Origin: Xylanibacter rarus
GTDB lineage: Bacteria > Bacteroidota > Bacteroidia > Bacteroidales > Bacteroidaceae
NCBI RefSeq assembly: GCF_001275135.1
Contig: NZ_LFQU01000017.1
Location: forward strand, 23,380 to 87,379
DNA length: 64,000 nucleotides
Direction of reading: 5' to 3'
Numbering within the stretch: position 1 is the stretch's first letter; every line of letters starts with the position of its first letter. The position numbers and the translations under genes were made by a program. Of this stretch, positions 35,252 to 45,112 are shown piece after piece. The notes under the pieces were generated by a model. The model did no database searches. It was not told where the DNA came from and saw only the letters and a list, made by a program, of their open reading frames with translations.

Positions 35252-36082
35252 TTATTTGAATATTTTTCTCTTACGTAACATATATTTATAAATGAAAGCC
35301 CTAATATGCACAGGAATCAATCTGACGGTACTCCTGATGGAAGCATTATATAAGAGCTCTCTTTTATTTAAGAATCCAACTTTATAGAAGTTTATTTGTG
35401 CGCGAATATCATCTTTGGCGTATTTCCAACCTCCGCGTCTTTTGTATAAATCTGAGGAAAATCTAAAAAACAGAAGACTTTCTTGTATATTGTAGAATTT
35501 GCAACCGTTCATTATCATTTTTATCCATAAATAATAATCTTCAGGAAAATCTTGATATCCCCCAAGTTGTATTATTTTATCACGTTTATAAACAACGGTA
35601 GGATGATTAACAGGACACCTGAATTTTGCATATCTTATTATTTCTTCATGGGTTTCTGGAATTCTTCTTTGTGATACGACATTCTTTTTGTCGTTTTCAA
35701 ATTCATCTATCCAAGAACTGCAGATGTCAATGTCTTTGTGGTCATGCATGAACGTTATCTCTTTTTCAAATCTGTATGGCTTACAGATATCGTCACTGTC
35801 CATTCTTGCAACCAAATTGTATTTGCAATGTTTAAGTCCGATGTTCAAGGCATATCCGAGTCCATGATTCTCTTTAAGAGGAATTATTTTGAGTTCCTTA
35901 TGTTTTTCGGTAAAGTCATTAATTGTAGAATATAGTTCATCTGTTAATGGACCGTCTTCTACTAATATAACCTCATCAGGAGGTAATGTCTGATTGAAAA
36001 CACTGTTAAGGGATTCTTTAAGAAATTGAGACTTTTCTTTTATATAAACAGACATTAAAACTGAGAAATGCATGTCTTCCAT
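35252..36082 (-). CDS. Family 2 glycosyltransferase
   Basis: This 276-residue GT-A fold enzyme opens with FSVLMSVYIKE and SVFNQTLPPDEVILVEDGP. The DxD-type motif is ARMDSDDICKPYRF (about 93-106), and a later PEDYYLWIKM segment holds the likely catalytic base. The type resembles amylovoran/capsule GT2 enzymes. Acceptor and donor are unknown. It is the last gene of the exopolysaccharide operon, 60 bp after the preceding GT4 gene. It has the low G+C typical of the promoter-distal half of the cluster. A start at residue 4 is equally possible. Confidence 0.88.
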   Translation of the reverse strand: MEDMHFSVLMSVYIKEKSQFLKESLNSVFNQTLPPDEVILVEDGPLTDELYSTINDFTEKHKELKIIPLKENHGLGYALNIGLKHCKYNLVARMDSDDICKPYRFEKEITFMHDHKDIDICSSWIDEFENDKKNVVSQRRIPETHEEIIRYAKFRCPVNHPTVVYKRDKIIQLGGYQDFPEDYYLWIKMIMNGCKFYNIQESLLFFRFSSDLYKRRGGWKYAKDDIRAQINFYKVGFLNKRELLYNASIRSTVRLIPVHIRAFIYKYMLRKRKIFK

Positions 36083-36142
36083 AATGATTTAAGTTTTTAT
36101 TGACTTTACGTCAAGTCCGTATTAATGTTCCGTAATATGAAA

Positions 36143-37111
36143 TCATAGTGACAAGTATAGTTCTTTATAGGCAAGTCGTATTTTTTCAGGGTTAAAGATA
36201 CTCATTATTTTTGTAATCTCAACATCTTTGCCTATTGTTTCATTGATTTTTCTTAAAAAATCATTATTGTCACCATATTTAAAAATACTATAACCTTTAG
36301 CGTCTTTTAAATGGTCGGCAATTCTGACGTTTTCTGACATGACAACAGGTGTTCCATAACAAAGACTTTCTAATGTTACATATGAGAACGCTTCATATTT
36401 TGAAGGAACCACAACCAAAGAAGCTTGTGCATAAAGTAGGGTGAGTTCTTCGTTTGGGATGTTTATATGTTGTGTGATGTCGCTGCGATGTTTAATTTTA
36501 CCTTTTCCAACACAATGAATTTCAAACTTACCTTCAGGGAGTGAATATAGGTGTTGAAACCCTTTTACTGGGTCGTCAGTTCGTCCAACGAATAATATCA
36601 TATTCTTTTTCTTTTTTACATTTGTTTCTATATTTTGTGGTTTATACCAATGTGGTATTTTAACTACATTATTATGGAAAGATTTAAAATATGCGAAATC
36701 CTCGTTGTTGATAGCTGTTACAGCAGTGGCGCAATGCTTAATGGTATTTTTTAGAAAAAGATTGAAAAACAATTTTCCAAACAATGGATGTCTCAATCTG
36801 TTAAAAGGATGCCAATGCGCTGTATATACAATGCTTTTATGAAGCAGTTTAGCTGTTATTAGTGCTTGAACTGTCCCCATTGCGGTATATCCATTGATGT
36901 GTATGATATCGGCTTTTTTTATAGCTGCTGATAAGGCTTTAGGCTTATAGTAATAATGAAATATCCGTGACTTTATTTCTGGATAATCTTTTATTTCTTC
37001 TGCCATGCAGTCTTTATCATCATGAAAAAAGTCAAATAATGACTGACAGTATGTGGCTGTTCCATCGCATCCTCCTTTAGGAGACTGTCTGATATATATA
37101 ATTCTTTTCAT
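36143..37111 (-). CDS. Family 4 glycosyltransferase
   Basis: This 322-residue GT-B protein has an N-terminal acceptor domain (YIRQSPKGGCDGTATYCQSL). The C-terminal GT4 donor domain has MILFVGRTDDPVKGF (about 170) and VVVPSKYEAFSYVTLESLCYGTPVV (about 246-270), which carries the EX7E motif. It would add a sugar in the assembly of the repeat unit. The ATG overlaps the stop of the preceding gene by four bases, so translation is probably coupled. Confidence 0.88.
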   Translation of the reverse strand: MKRIIYIRQSPKGGCDGTATYCQSLFDFFHDDKDCMAEEIKDYPEIKSRIFHYYYKPKALSAAIKKADIIHINGYTAMGTVQALITAKLLHKSIVYTAHWHPFNRLRHPLFGKLFFNLFLKNTIKHCATAVTAINNEDFAYFKSFHNNVVKIPHWYKPQNIETNVKKKKNMILFVGRTDDPVKGFQHLYSLPEGKFEIHCVGKGKIKHRSDITQHINIPNEELTLLYAQASLVVVPSKYEAFSYVTLESLCYGTPVVMSENVRIADHLKDAKGYSIFKYGDNNDFLRKINETIGKDVEITKIMSIFNPEKIRLAYKELYLSL

Positions 37112-38370
37112 TTTTTGTCAATTAAAAATGTATGAAGTTCAGGACGGCAATAATTATATAGACTTTTTACAAAAAGTACATAGCGCTTGTATCCAACAAA
37201 CCTGTATAAACATTTGAACATTATGCCTATCATTTTTCTTTTTTTCCCGATATTATCGATGTTGCGTTGTGTAAGTTTATCAATATTTTCATTGTTTATC
37301 ATATTATATTTTTTTATCGTATTGTAAAAAGTGCCTTCTTTGGAAGAAAAAGGATTGGTGATGTTTTTACCAGATAAAGTTAATCCATGATACAATCGTC
37401 TGTGAAATGATGAAATATTGTCTCCATTATCGTATGTAGCATAAGTATATTTCATTGGCAGAAATTTGTCGAACTTTTCTGCATTTTTTATTATTAGATT
37501 CATGTATATGTCTGTAGCAATTTTCAGATCTTCATATTCGCCTAAATTTTCTATTCTTTTTCTTGAAATAATGCCCTGTTTCATTTTGCCGTAATCATAT
37601 CCTGCAAAATGTAGAAACACAAGTTGATCTTCTTTTGTTTCATTGTCATTTGTGCGGAATCTGACCATGATATTTCCATCTTTTAGAAACAGTTCTCGCT
37701 CAAAATAGTTCCATGGAGCCATATTCATACCGAGATTTTTTATTACATAAAGATGTTCGTTTCCCAATAAAGCCGGAAGCCAATCCATCCATTTCTGGTC
37801 AGTAAAATCCCCGACACTTCTGTCTACAAAACATTCATTCTTGAGTCTTTCTCTCCACCATGAAAGAATTTTTTGAGATATAGGTGTTTTTCTCATTCCA
37901 CAAAAGCCTAGGTTGAATATGCCATTTACATTCATCGCCCATTCAGGATGCTCTCCTGTATAGTTTATATGTATTCCTGAAACTTGTGGTGTAAGTACAA
38001 CATCGTATGTCTCGAGCTTTTCGAGAATTTCTGTTATGGGAGAAAAAATGCAAATGTCTGGATCAAAATACAATGCACTGTCATATCCCTTTGAAAAAAT
38101 ATATTGGAAACAAAATGGCTTTATAGATGTACAAAATTCAGTTAAATCATATTTGAATGTCATATCAGTCCATTCTGCATCAGTGTAATCTGATATTTTC
38201 TTTACAGAAATGACATTTTCCGGTATGGTTATTTGGGAAGCATCAATCTCATCGGCAACAAATATGTAAAAATCAATATCTGATTTATGAAATTTTTGCA
38301 AGGACTGTTCTAGGATAAGACCCAATCCTATATAATTCTTAGCAACTATTGTAAATGAGCATTTTTTCAT
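37108..38370 (-). CDS. Putative GT-A type glycosyltransferase of the polysaccharide cluster
   Basis: This 420-residue protein starts KKCSFTIVAKNYIGLGLILEQSL, and a DxD-like motif sits in ALYFDPDICIF at about 104-114. It has GT8-like topology (VNGIFNLGFCGMRK, then W-rich NLGMNMAPWNYFERELF and FLHFAGYDY). I recognise no precise family; proteins of this kind are often annotated as hypothetical in exopolysaccharide loci. The context within the EPS operon supports glycosyl transfer. It lies 13 bp after the acyltransferase gene and overlaps the next by four bases. Confidence 0.65.
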   Translation of the reverse strand: MKKCSFTIVAKNYIGLGLILEQSLQKFHKSDIDFYIFVADEIDASQITIPENVISVKKISDYTDAEWTDMTFKYDLTEFCTSIKPFCFQYIFSKGYDSALYFDPDICIFSPITEILEKLETYDVVLTPQVSGIHINYTGEHPEWAMNVNGIFNLGFCGMRKTPISQKILSWWRERLKNECFVDRSVGDFTDQKWMDWLPALLGNEHLYVIKNLGMNMAPWNYFERELFLKDGNIMVRFRTNDNETKEDQLVFLHFAGYDYGKMKQGIISRKRIENLGEYEDLKIATDIYMNLIIKNAEKFDKFLPMKYTYATYDNGDNISSFHRRLYHGLTLSGKNITNPFSSKEGTFYNTIKKYNMINNENIDKLTQRNIDNIGKKRKMIGIMFKCLYRFVGYKRYVLFVKSLYNYCRPELHTFLIDKK

Positions 38371-38383
38371 ATCTGATGGGTAT

Positions 38384-39031
38384 TTATTTCTGTTTAATTA
38401 TTTTTGCAGGATTTCCGGCAACGATGCAATATTCAGGAACATCTTTGGTGACAACACTATTTGCTGCTATTATAGCTCCGTTTCCTATTGAAACATTTGG
38501 CAAAATGGTTGCTTTGTCTCCAATCCATACATTGTTACCTATTATCACAGGACCTTTAGAGTATACAGGACGTTGTGTTGGTGGAATTTCCATCATTTCA
38601 TGAGTTGAAGTACCATGAGAATTATCAGAAATAGTTACCCAACGGCCTGTAAGAACATTATGTCCTATGATGATTTTATTTGTACAAGTTATGTGGTTAT
38701 ATTCTCCGAAATCACAGTCGTTTCCTATTTCAATATATGGATTTAATTTTATCTTGTTGTATTTGTCCCAGGCACAAAGAATACAATGTTTACCGAAAGC
38801 AGTACCATCCCCAATTGCAATATGTTTGCCTCCAATAAGTTTTAACGGACGATAAAATATTGAACCTCGTCCGACCTTCTTAAAATTAGGGATTATCCAG
38901 AAAGTATAAAGATATGAAACTAAAAGTCCAAAATAGTTATTGAATTTATAACTATATATAAAATGAATTATAGTACACATTATGCGGGCTATTGGTTCCA
39001 ATTTTATTCTTAAAAAGTGGGTAATATTCAT
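38384..39031 (-). CDS. Left-handed beta-helix acyltransferase
   Basis: This 215-residue protein has hexapeptide repeats over residues about 65-205, ending GNNVWIGDKATILPNVSIGNGAIIAANSVVTKDVPEYCIVAGNPAKIIK, the characteristic LbH O-acetyltransferase tail. The catalytic histidine is likely in the DNSHGTS segment (about 137). It would acetylate, or otherwise acylate, a sugar of the repeat unit using acetyl-CoA. It is the sixth gene of the leftward operon, 15 bp after the flippase frame. Confidence 0.88.
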   Translation of the reverse strand: MNITHFLRIKLEPIARIMCTIIHFIYSYKFNNYFGLLVSYLYTFWIIPNFKKVGRGSIFYRPLKLIGGKHIAIGDGTAFGKHCILCAWDKYNKIKLNPYIEIGNDCDFGEYNHITCTNKIIIGHNVLTGRWVTISDNSHGTSTHEMMEIPPTQRPVYSKGPVIIGNNVWIGDKATILPNVSIGNGAIIAANSVVTKDVPEYCIVAGNPAKIIKQK

Positions 39032-39046
39032 GACTCTTGTGATTTA

Positions 39047-40394
39047 TTATTTATTCCAAATACCGTTTGCCTTTCCTTGGCTTATTTTGGTATATTGTAT
39101 TTTATTTGTTATGGCACTTAGCATATTTACTAAAGTAAGTGCGACTATAATGCCAACTAACCCCAGATGTTTGCTTGTAATTAGTGCCAACGGAATGTAT
39201 ATTATTGCTTCAATTATCGTAATTATGGTAATAAGTCTGATTTTTCCTATTCCACATAAAATATTTGAATAGCAAGTGCCGTATATTAAAACACTTGTGT
39301 ATAACGCCATCATTGCAGACATGCTGAAAGGTATATGGACACTCTTACCTACCCATAAACTGTATATGGGATTTGCTAATGCCAACATTATAATAAGGAC
39401 TATAACAAATATTTTAAGAATGTAATTCATTTTTTTTGTCATAGTTGAAATCCAATCCCAATCATTTTTAGCATATGCATCTGTGGTTGCAGTCCACAAA
39501 GGAGCAGAAATTATTGTAAATAAAATATTTACCAATGAAAAATATCTGAATGAAACCTGATATGGAGTAACTTCTTTTGGAGAGAATACATGAGATATAA
39601 TGAAATTAGACGATGCGAAAAGAATTAATGCGCCAATCTGTATAAAGAAAAACTTTATTCCTAAACCAAATAAATTATGTAGTTCTTTTTATTAAAATAG
39701 AAAATGGATGGACGAAGGTGTTTGTATTTTGTAAAAGTAATGGGATATGATAATATATAAACAATTAGAGGTGATGCAGTATAAATTAAAGCCACGTGCA
39801 TCAGATTTATTGTTTTGAATGTTTGTGACAAGCAGAATATGCCTAATAATGACAAAGTATGCCCTAAAGCTACCAATAGATTGTTAATTGCAGGAAGTTG
39901 TAGTGCTAAATAAACATTCCCGATGAATTTAAATATAAATGTAGCTCCTACTAAGGAAAATGAAAGTATTATTATATTGCTTAGATTTGGAACGTAAGTT
40001 TTTTTACGTTTAATAGTGCGTAGCAGTCAATGTTGTTAGTTACAAAACACAAAATGATTATTAATGGTATTACAATAGCAGACAGCATTACGAATGTTGT
40101 ACTAATCTGTTGTTTGCTCAATATCTTGTCTCCAGTTGCAATTGACAGGGCTAATCTGTTACGCAGCCCATTTCCTAAACCTATATCAAAAGAGTCAATC
40201 CATAATAAGATACTATTGATGGTAAGCCATATTCCATATTCATATTGATTTAGGCATCCAAGTGTAACAGGTACAAGCAAAAGTTGTACAATGCATGTCC
40301 ACATTTTAATTATAAAAGAACCAATAATATTTTTCTTTAATAATATTGTACGCTGGTTCCCTTTTAATATGTATGATGAAAAATTTAATTTCAT
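39047..40394 (-). pseudogene. Wzx-type polysaccharide flippase, split by two frameshifts
   Basis: Three frames together encode one oligosaccharide flippase of about 448 residues with some twelve membrane helices. The first frame (40394-39981) breaks at a 7-T run on the plus strand (39999-40005). With one more base it reads on as KKTYVPNLSNIIILSFSLVG. The second frame breaks at a 5-T run (39686-39690), after which ELHNLFGLGIKFF continues. The third frame runs to 39047. Both lesions are a one-base deficit in an A-tract of the coding strand. This could be true gene loss, slippage-based switching or an assembly error. The intact protein would flip the lipid-linked repeat unit. Confidence 0.75.
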
Positions 40395-40396
40395 AT

Positions 40397-41440
40397 TTAC
40401 ATTATTTGTATGATGTTGTTATAGAAAACACTGATGCAGAATAATGTTATACTGATTGTTATTACAATTATTTTTGCTAATGGCTTTGGTCTTATCATAT
40501 AAAAAATATTTGTAAAAAGTATGATTTCTGTAATACCGTAAAGTTCACTTATGCGGAATGCTAATACTGGAAGTGAAGAAAATGCGGTAAATGAAAACAA
40601 AGATAACGCCATAAGCTTTATCATCAAAGAAAGATATAAGTTATGCTCTCTTATTAAATCATACATGTATAAGATATAAAAGAAGATGATAATCCTAACA
40701 AAAAATACTAAATTGAAAACATTTACCTCGTCAATATATCCTTGATCTTTAAGTCCTTGATAAGCATCCAGTTTTTCACTGATGTAAGGTATGGGAAGAG
40801 AGGTGATATTTATATTTAGAAAATAGAAAATATATCCTAAGGGTATCAATGATGCCCAAATAATTTTATTCTTCCTTGTTAGTTCTTTGTTGCTTAACAG
40901 CATTAATGGCAGTAGAATTATAGAAGAATAGTGAAAAACAATTGCAAGTAGAAACAATACAAATGTTTTTTTGTAATTCTTTTCACTTAGAGGTTTAATG
41001 GCTAATAGTAATAAGCCTGAAGCGACTCCAACTCTAATTTGAGTAAATTCATGCAAAATGTAGTAGTTGCCAATATATACGGCAACGGCAAGTAAAGGTA
41101 GAGCTGTTAATCTCTTAAAAGCAATAAACTTTAATGATAATCCTAATGCAGCATATAAAAGGAAAATGCTATGAACATCATGAAACCATAAATAGAACCA
41201 TTTACTGATTACTCTAAAAGAATATTCTACAGTTATGACTAATAAGGGATGATCATATCTGACAAAATATAATTCATAGTTTTCTGAGTCATTATCCATT
41301 CCTATAGGACGTATTGCTGCAAAAAGCACCAATAAGACCCCTATACCAATATATATATTCCATTTTATATTGGCTAATTCTTCTTCAAAAAGTGCAACGA
41401 GACAAGAAAGAAAGAATAGGATGGATATTGCAATAATCAT
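40397..41440 (-). CDS. EpsG-family polysaccharide polymerase
   Basis: This 347-residue integral membrane protein has about ten hydrophobic helices. The motif AAIRPIGMDNDSENYELYF (about 41-59) and the loop IGNYYILHEFTQIRVGVASGL (about 123-143) are characteristic of EpsG/Wzy-like polymerases. It links repeat units on the outer face of the inner membrane. It is tightly packed in the operon, 9 bp after wzz and 2 bp before the flippase. Confidence 0.85.
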   Translation of the reverse strand: MIIAISILFFLSCLVALFEEELANIKWNIYIGIGVLLVLFAAIRPIGMDNDSENYELYFVRYDHPLLVITVEYSFRVISKWFYLWFHDVHSIFLLYAALGLSLKFIAFKRLTALPLLAVAVYIGNYYILHEFTQIRVGVASGLLLLAIKPLSEKNYKKTFVLFLLAIVFHYSSIILLPLMLLSNKELTRKNKIIWASLIPLGYIFYFLNINITSLPIPYISEKLDAYQGLKDQGYIDEVNVFNLVFFVRIIIFFYILYMYDLIREHNLYLSLMIKLMALSLFSFTAFSSLPVLAFRISELYGITEIILFTNIFYMIRPKPLAKIIVITISITLFCISVFYNNIIQIM

Positions 41441-41449
41441 TGAGCTGAT

Positions 41450-42489
41450 TTATTCTTGTTTTTGCATTTTATTTATAGAATATATGGATGTAATTATAAA
41501 TGTTAAAAATAGCATTGCCAATACAAAAAGCATTCTTTTGGGCTTAGAAGGCTTATTTGGTACGGATGCACTTTGAAGTGTTGTAAATGCAGGAGTTCGT
41601 TCTTGAACTTTTGCTTTTGCGGCTAATAGTTGTTGGCAAATACTATTATAGTTGTTATATTTTAGTTGCATTTCGTTTTCAAGGTCTTCTTGCTTCGCTT
41701 TATAGCTTTCCAATATTAGCTCTTGGTTTCCGTCAGAGAATGTTGCGTAAAGCTGCCTAGCCTTATCGTATGAGCTTTTGGCTTCAACATAAAGTTTTTT
41801 TGTATATTCCAAGTCTATTTTTGCTTTATTTGTTCTATAGTCTGTAATAAATAATTGCAGTCGTGATTTAATGGAATCTGCCATTGTTGCACAAACTAAC
41901 GGATCTTGGTCTGTGACGACAATAGATATGACATTTGTTTTTTTGTCAACTTCGCAATCTATTTTTTGTTCAATTAACGATGTTATATCTTTTTGTTTTT
42001 TGTTAGTATGAATGGATCAATTTTTTTTGAACTATCAAATGGCTTGTCTTCTTTTTTTTCAAACAATTTTTTTATATAGTTTATAGGAATAAGCCACCAT
42101 GCGTATTTTTGGTGCTTTTCCAAATAATTATAGTATGTTGTTTCTATTTTTTTGTCTTTTGTTTGAATTTTTATAGGGAAAAGACTTACTTTAAAGTCAA
42201 TAGAATTCATGAGGTCTGGATAAAGTTCAGGAGAAATGGCATCCTCATTATCTAGTTTGTTTGCTAAATTTACTCCGAAAGATGAAGCTAAAGCACCAAT
42301 TGAACCAATACCAGAAGATGTGCTTTCAGGAGCAAGTTTTACTTCACAAGTATAGCTTCTTGGTATACTTATAATGATGAGGGATGACACAATAAAGACA
42401 ATTGGCATTGTATAAAAAAATGCTTTTTTATTTTTTATTATGGCTTTTAATATAAAATTGAAGTCAATAGGTGTTATTTCTTTTTTCAT
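41450..42489 (-). pseudogene. Wzz-type chain length determinant, split by one frameshift
   Basis: The first frame (42489-41983) encodes the N-terminal membrane helix (about 25-45) and LAPESTSSGIGSIGALASSF. The second continues with QKDITSLIEQKIDCEVDKK, a coiled coil and the C-terminal helix before KMQKQE. They join if one base is added to the T-runs at 41990-42001 on the plus strand (reading LTKKQKDITS). Repaired, the protein is about 346 residues, normal for a Bacteroidota Wzz/tyrosine-kinase-less chain length protein. Without repair, polymer length control would be lost. As in wzx, the defect is one base missing from an A-tract. Confidence 0.8.
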
Positions 42490-42524
42490 AATTTTTTGAT
42501 ATTAATATAGCAAATTGTTGACTT

Positions 42525-45095
42525 TTACAATATATTTGCCAGTGTCGCAATCATAGTTGCTATTGATGCAACAGATGTTCCGATAGTCATCTTTTCCGCA
42601 ATAGTCATCTTGTTGATTTCCTTTTCAGGTACAACAATCTCACATCCGGGCTTTGGCTTGGCATTTTGGCTAACCTTTGCAATAGTGCCGTTCATGTAAA
42701 CAATGTATGTCTGGCTCTTCTTTGCCTTTTCGCTGAATCCGCCGGCCTGGTTAATATAATATTTAGCCTTCTTGCCCTTCTGGAAACCTACGGTGTTAGG
42801 ATACATCACAGCACCGTTTATCTTTACTGTTCCGTTATATTGCGGTACGATGATTTTGTCGCCTTCACGCAAAACGATGTCTGCATCGCATCCAGGGTTG
42901 GCTAGGGCCTTGTCAAGCTCTATTCCGACAGAATAGAACTCAGGTATTTCAAATTTCTTGATTTTCTCGCTGTCTTTAAGATCTATTTTCTTGTTTTCCT
43001 TAGCAGCTTCTATTTCCATCTGTTCTGCCTCTTCCTTGGCTTTTTTGAGCACGGCTTCCATACGTGCGCGTTCGCTCTCGTTCACCTTCCTTTCGAGGCG
43101 TGCACCTGCAACATAGCCACGGTCGTTAACGCCGCCGGCACTCTTTATAAGGTCGCTCAGACGCTGATTCTTCTTAGAGAGCGTATATGTACCGCTGAAC
43201 ATTACTTCGCCTTCAACGACAACATTCTGCTGCTTGTAGTAGCCGGGACTCTTGCGGACATACACTTCGTCGAACGGCATGAGTTTGAAGCCGGGTGTAC
43301 CGTCAATCACAAAACCGTCTTTCAGGGCGAATGTGTAAGTGCGGGCAATGACAGAGTCGGTTGTCAGTGCCTTCGGGTTTACAATTCGTCTTGACACATC
43401 CACTTTTACTGTTGAGGCTGTCTGCTTTAAGCCTCCTGCCTGCAAGACGAAGTCCTCAAGGGTTTCGTTGTCGGCATATCTGTAAATACCCGGGTATTGC
43501 ACCTCTCCGTGTATTGTGATAGTCTGTTCTTCCATCATCTCCTGTTTAGTCGGGATGAACAGCACGTCATTGTTTTGTATAGGTATGTCAGGAACGGTGC
43601 CGTCTAATATGCCTTCAACGTCAACAGGAACGACCTCGAGTGTACGGTCTTTCTTCATTCTGTGCATTACGGCACGTGCAGTGAAGGCTTCTTCACGGAG
43701 ACCGTCGGCGTGTTCAATAAGTGTTTTTACGCTGTTGATGTCGCCTCCTACCTGATACATTCCGGGACGGAACACGGCACCCTTGACCTCAACCATGTTA
43801 GAGAAGCGGGGCAGGATAGAGTCAACGCTTACAGAGTCCTCGTCTGCAAGATGGAATGCACTCATGTCAAATTCATCAACGTTGTAGACAGAATATTCTC
43901 TTCCTGTCTTTCTGACAATGCGTACAGATTTCTTATATGCATCTCCTGTAAACCCTCCGGCGTATTTCAGCAAGGTGCCAACACTTTCGTTACGCTTCAT
44001 TTCATAGTACATCGGTCTTTTCACCTTTCCGGTAATATTTACCAGACAGTCGTAAGGACCAACGGAAATGACGTCGTTGTCGGCAAGTCTGACGTTGCCT
44101 GTGAGTTTTCCGTTTAGGATATAGTCATAGATATCCACGACAGACACCAGTCGGTTATTTCTGTATACCTTGATGTTACGCATCGTACCTATATCGTTTG
44201 TACCGCCTGCCATATACAAGGCATGGAATACTGTTGCAAACGCAGGAAGAGTGTAGGTTCCAGGGTTTTTCACCTCACCCATCACGTTAATCATTATCGA
44301 GCGTGTCTGACCAACAGTTAGCTTTATCTTCGAACTGCTGTATCTTGCTCCTAACGTGGAGCGCAGGCGTGCATTTGCCTGTGCCACGGTCAGACCGCTT
44401 ACCTGTACGGGGCCGAAACCTTCTATTGTTACTTCTCCGTCGGGTGAAACGGTACTTTCTATAGTCTTTTGTGATGCGCCATATATGTCGATATAGACAG
44501 CGTCGCCCGGGCCTAAGATGTAATTCTGCGGGGTGGCGATGTTCATGTTGGGCTCGAACGTAAGGTCCTTGTTGTTGAAGATATCACGTCCGAACACTTT
44601 TTTCTTTCTTTTTTCTGCAAGGAGCTTTTCCAGCATGGCCGTTGTGTCAGGGATGAATGTGTTCAGCTCATCCTGCATCATCAGCCAGTCTTCGTTTGTC
44701 TCGTCATAGACAACTTCCTTTGATTTGCTCTTTTTCTTTTCTCTTGTATCTTTTATTCTGTATTGCGGTGATTCTTCGTCATCGTCGTTTTTGCTTGAGC
44801 CTTTCTTTCCGTTATTCTTTCTCTGGCGTCCGTTATCTTCTTCCGAGTCTTTGCTGCTTACGGTGCCAAGGCCTTTGTTTTTTGCCTGGCGTTCATATTT
44901 GTCTTTTACGCGCCTGATCTGTTCTATAGTTACGCCTTTCTGCATCAGTTTTGTTACAATCTGTGCCTGTGATGTGCCTTCGGCGTTTTCTTTCATTACA
45001 AATTTCAGTATCTGTTCGTCTGTCATTGACGATTGTGCTGTTGCATAACAAGGCAACAGCAGTGCGAATAAGAAAAGAATGATATATTTTTTCAT
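42525..45095 (-). CDS. Multi-SLBB polysaccharide export protein, Wza-like
   Basis: This 856-residue protein has a signal peptide (MKKYIILFLFALLLPCYATAQ). Residues 22-150 include a highly charged low-complexity region with K, D, E and N runs. A Poly_export domain follows (about 190-265, NYILGPGDAVYIDIYG), then at least five SLBB-type beta-grasp domains (VMGEVKNPGTY, ITGKVKRPMYY, VKGAVFRPGMYQ, IHGEVQYPGIYR, VEGEVMFSGTYT, INGAVMYPNTV). A C-terminal hydrophobic helix ends it. It should form the periplasmic and outer-membrane export channel for the exopolysaccharide. Base composition here is richer in G+C than in the genes downstream of it. Confidence 0.9.
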   Translation of the reverse strand: MKKYIILFLFALLLPCYATAQSSMTDEQILKFVMKENAEGTSQAQIVTKLMQKGVTIEQIRRVKDKYERQAKNKGLGTVSSKDSEEDNGRQRKNNGKKGSSKNDDDEESPQYRIKDTREKKKSKSKEVVYDETNEDWLMMQDELNTFIPDTTAMLEKLLAEKRKKKVFGRDIFNNKDLTFEPNMNIATPQNYILGPGDAVYIDIYGASQKTIESTVSPDGEVTIEGFGPVQVSGLTVAQANARLRSTLGARYSSSKIKLTVGQTRSIMINVMGEVKNPGTYTLPAFATVFHALYMAGGTNDIGTMRNIKVYRNNRLVSVVDIYDYILNGKLTGNVRLADNDVISVGPYDCLVNITGKVKRPMYYEMKRNESVGTLLKYAGGFTGDAYKKSVRIVRKTGREYSVYNVDEFDMSAFHLADEDSVSVDSILPRFSNMVEVKGAVFRPGMYQVGGDINSVKTLIEHADGLREEAFTARAVMHRMKKDRTLEVVPVDVEGILDGTVPDIPIQNNDVLFIPTKQEMMEEQTITIHGEVQYPGIYRYADNETLEDFVLQAGGLKQTASTVKVDVSRRIVNPKALTTDSVIARTYTFALKDGFVIDGTPGFKLMPFDEVYVRKSPGYYKQQNVVVEGEVMFSGTYTLSKKNQRLSDLIKSAGGVNDRGYVAGARLERKVNESERARMEAVLKKAKEEAEQMEIEAAKENKKIDLKDSEKIKKFEIPEFYSVGIELDKALANPGCDADIVLREGDKIIVPQYNGTVKINGAVMYPNTVGFQKGKKAKYYINQAGGFSEKAKKSQTYIVYMNGTIAKVSQNAKPKPGCEIVVPEKEINKMTIAEKMTIGTSVASIATMIATLANIL

Positions 45096-45112
45096 ATTAA
45101 ATTAATTTCCAC

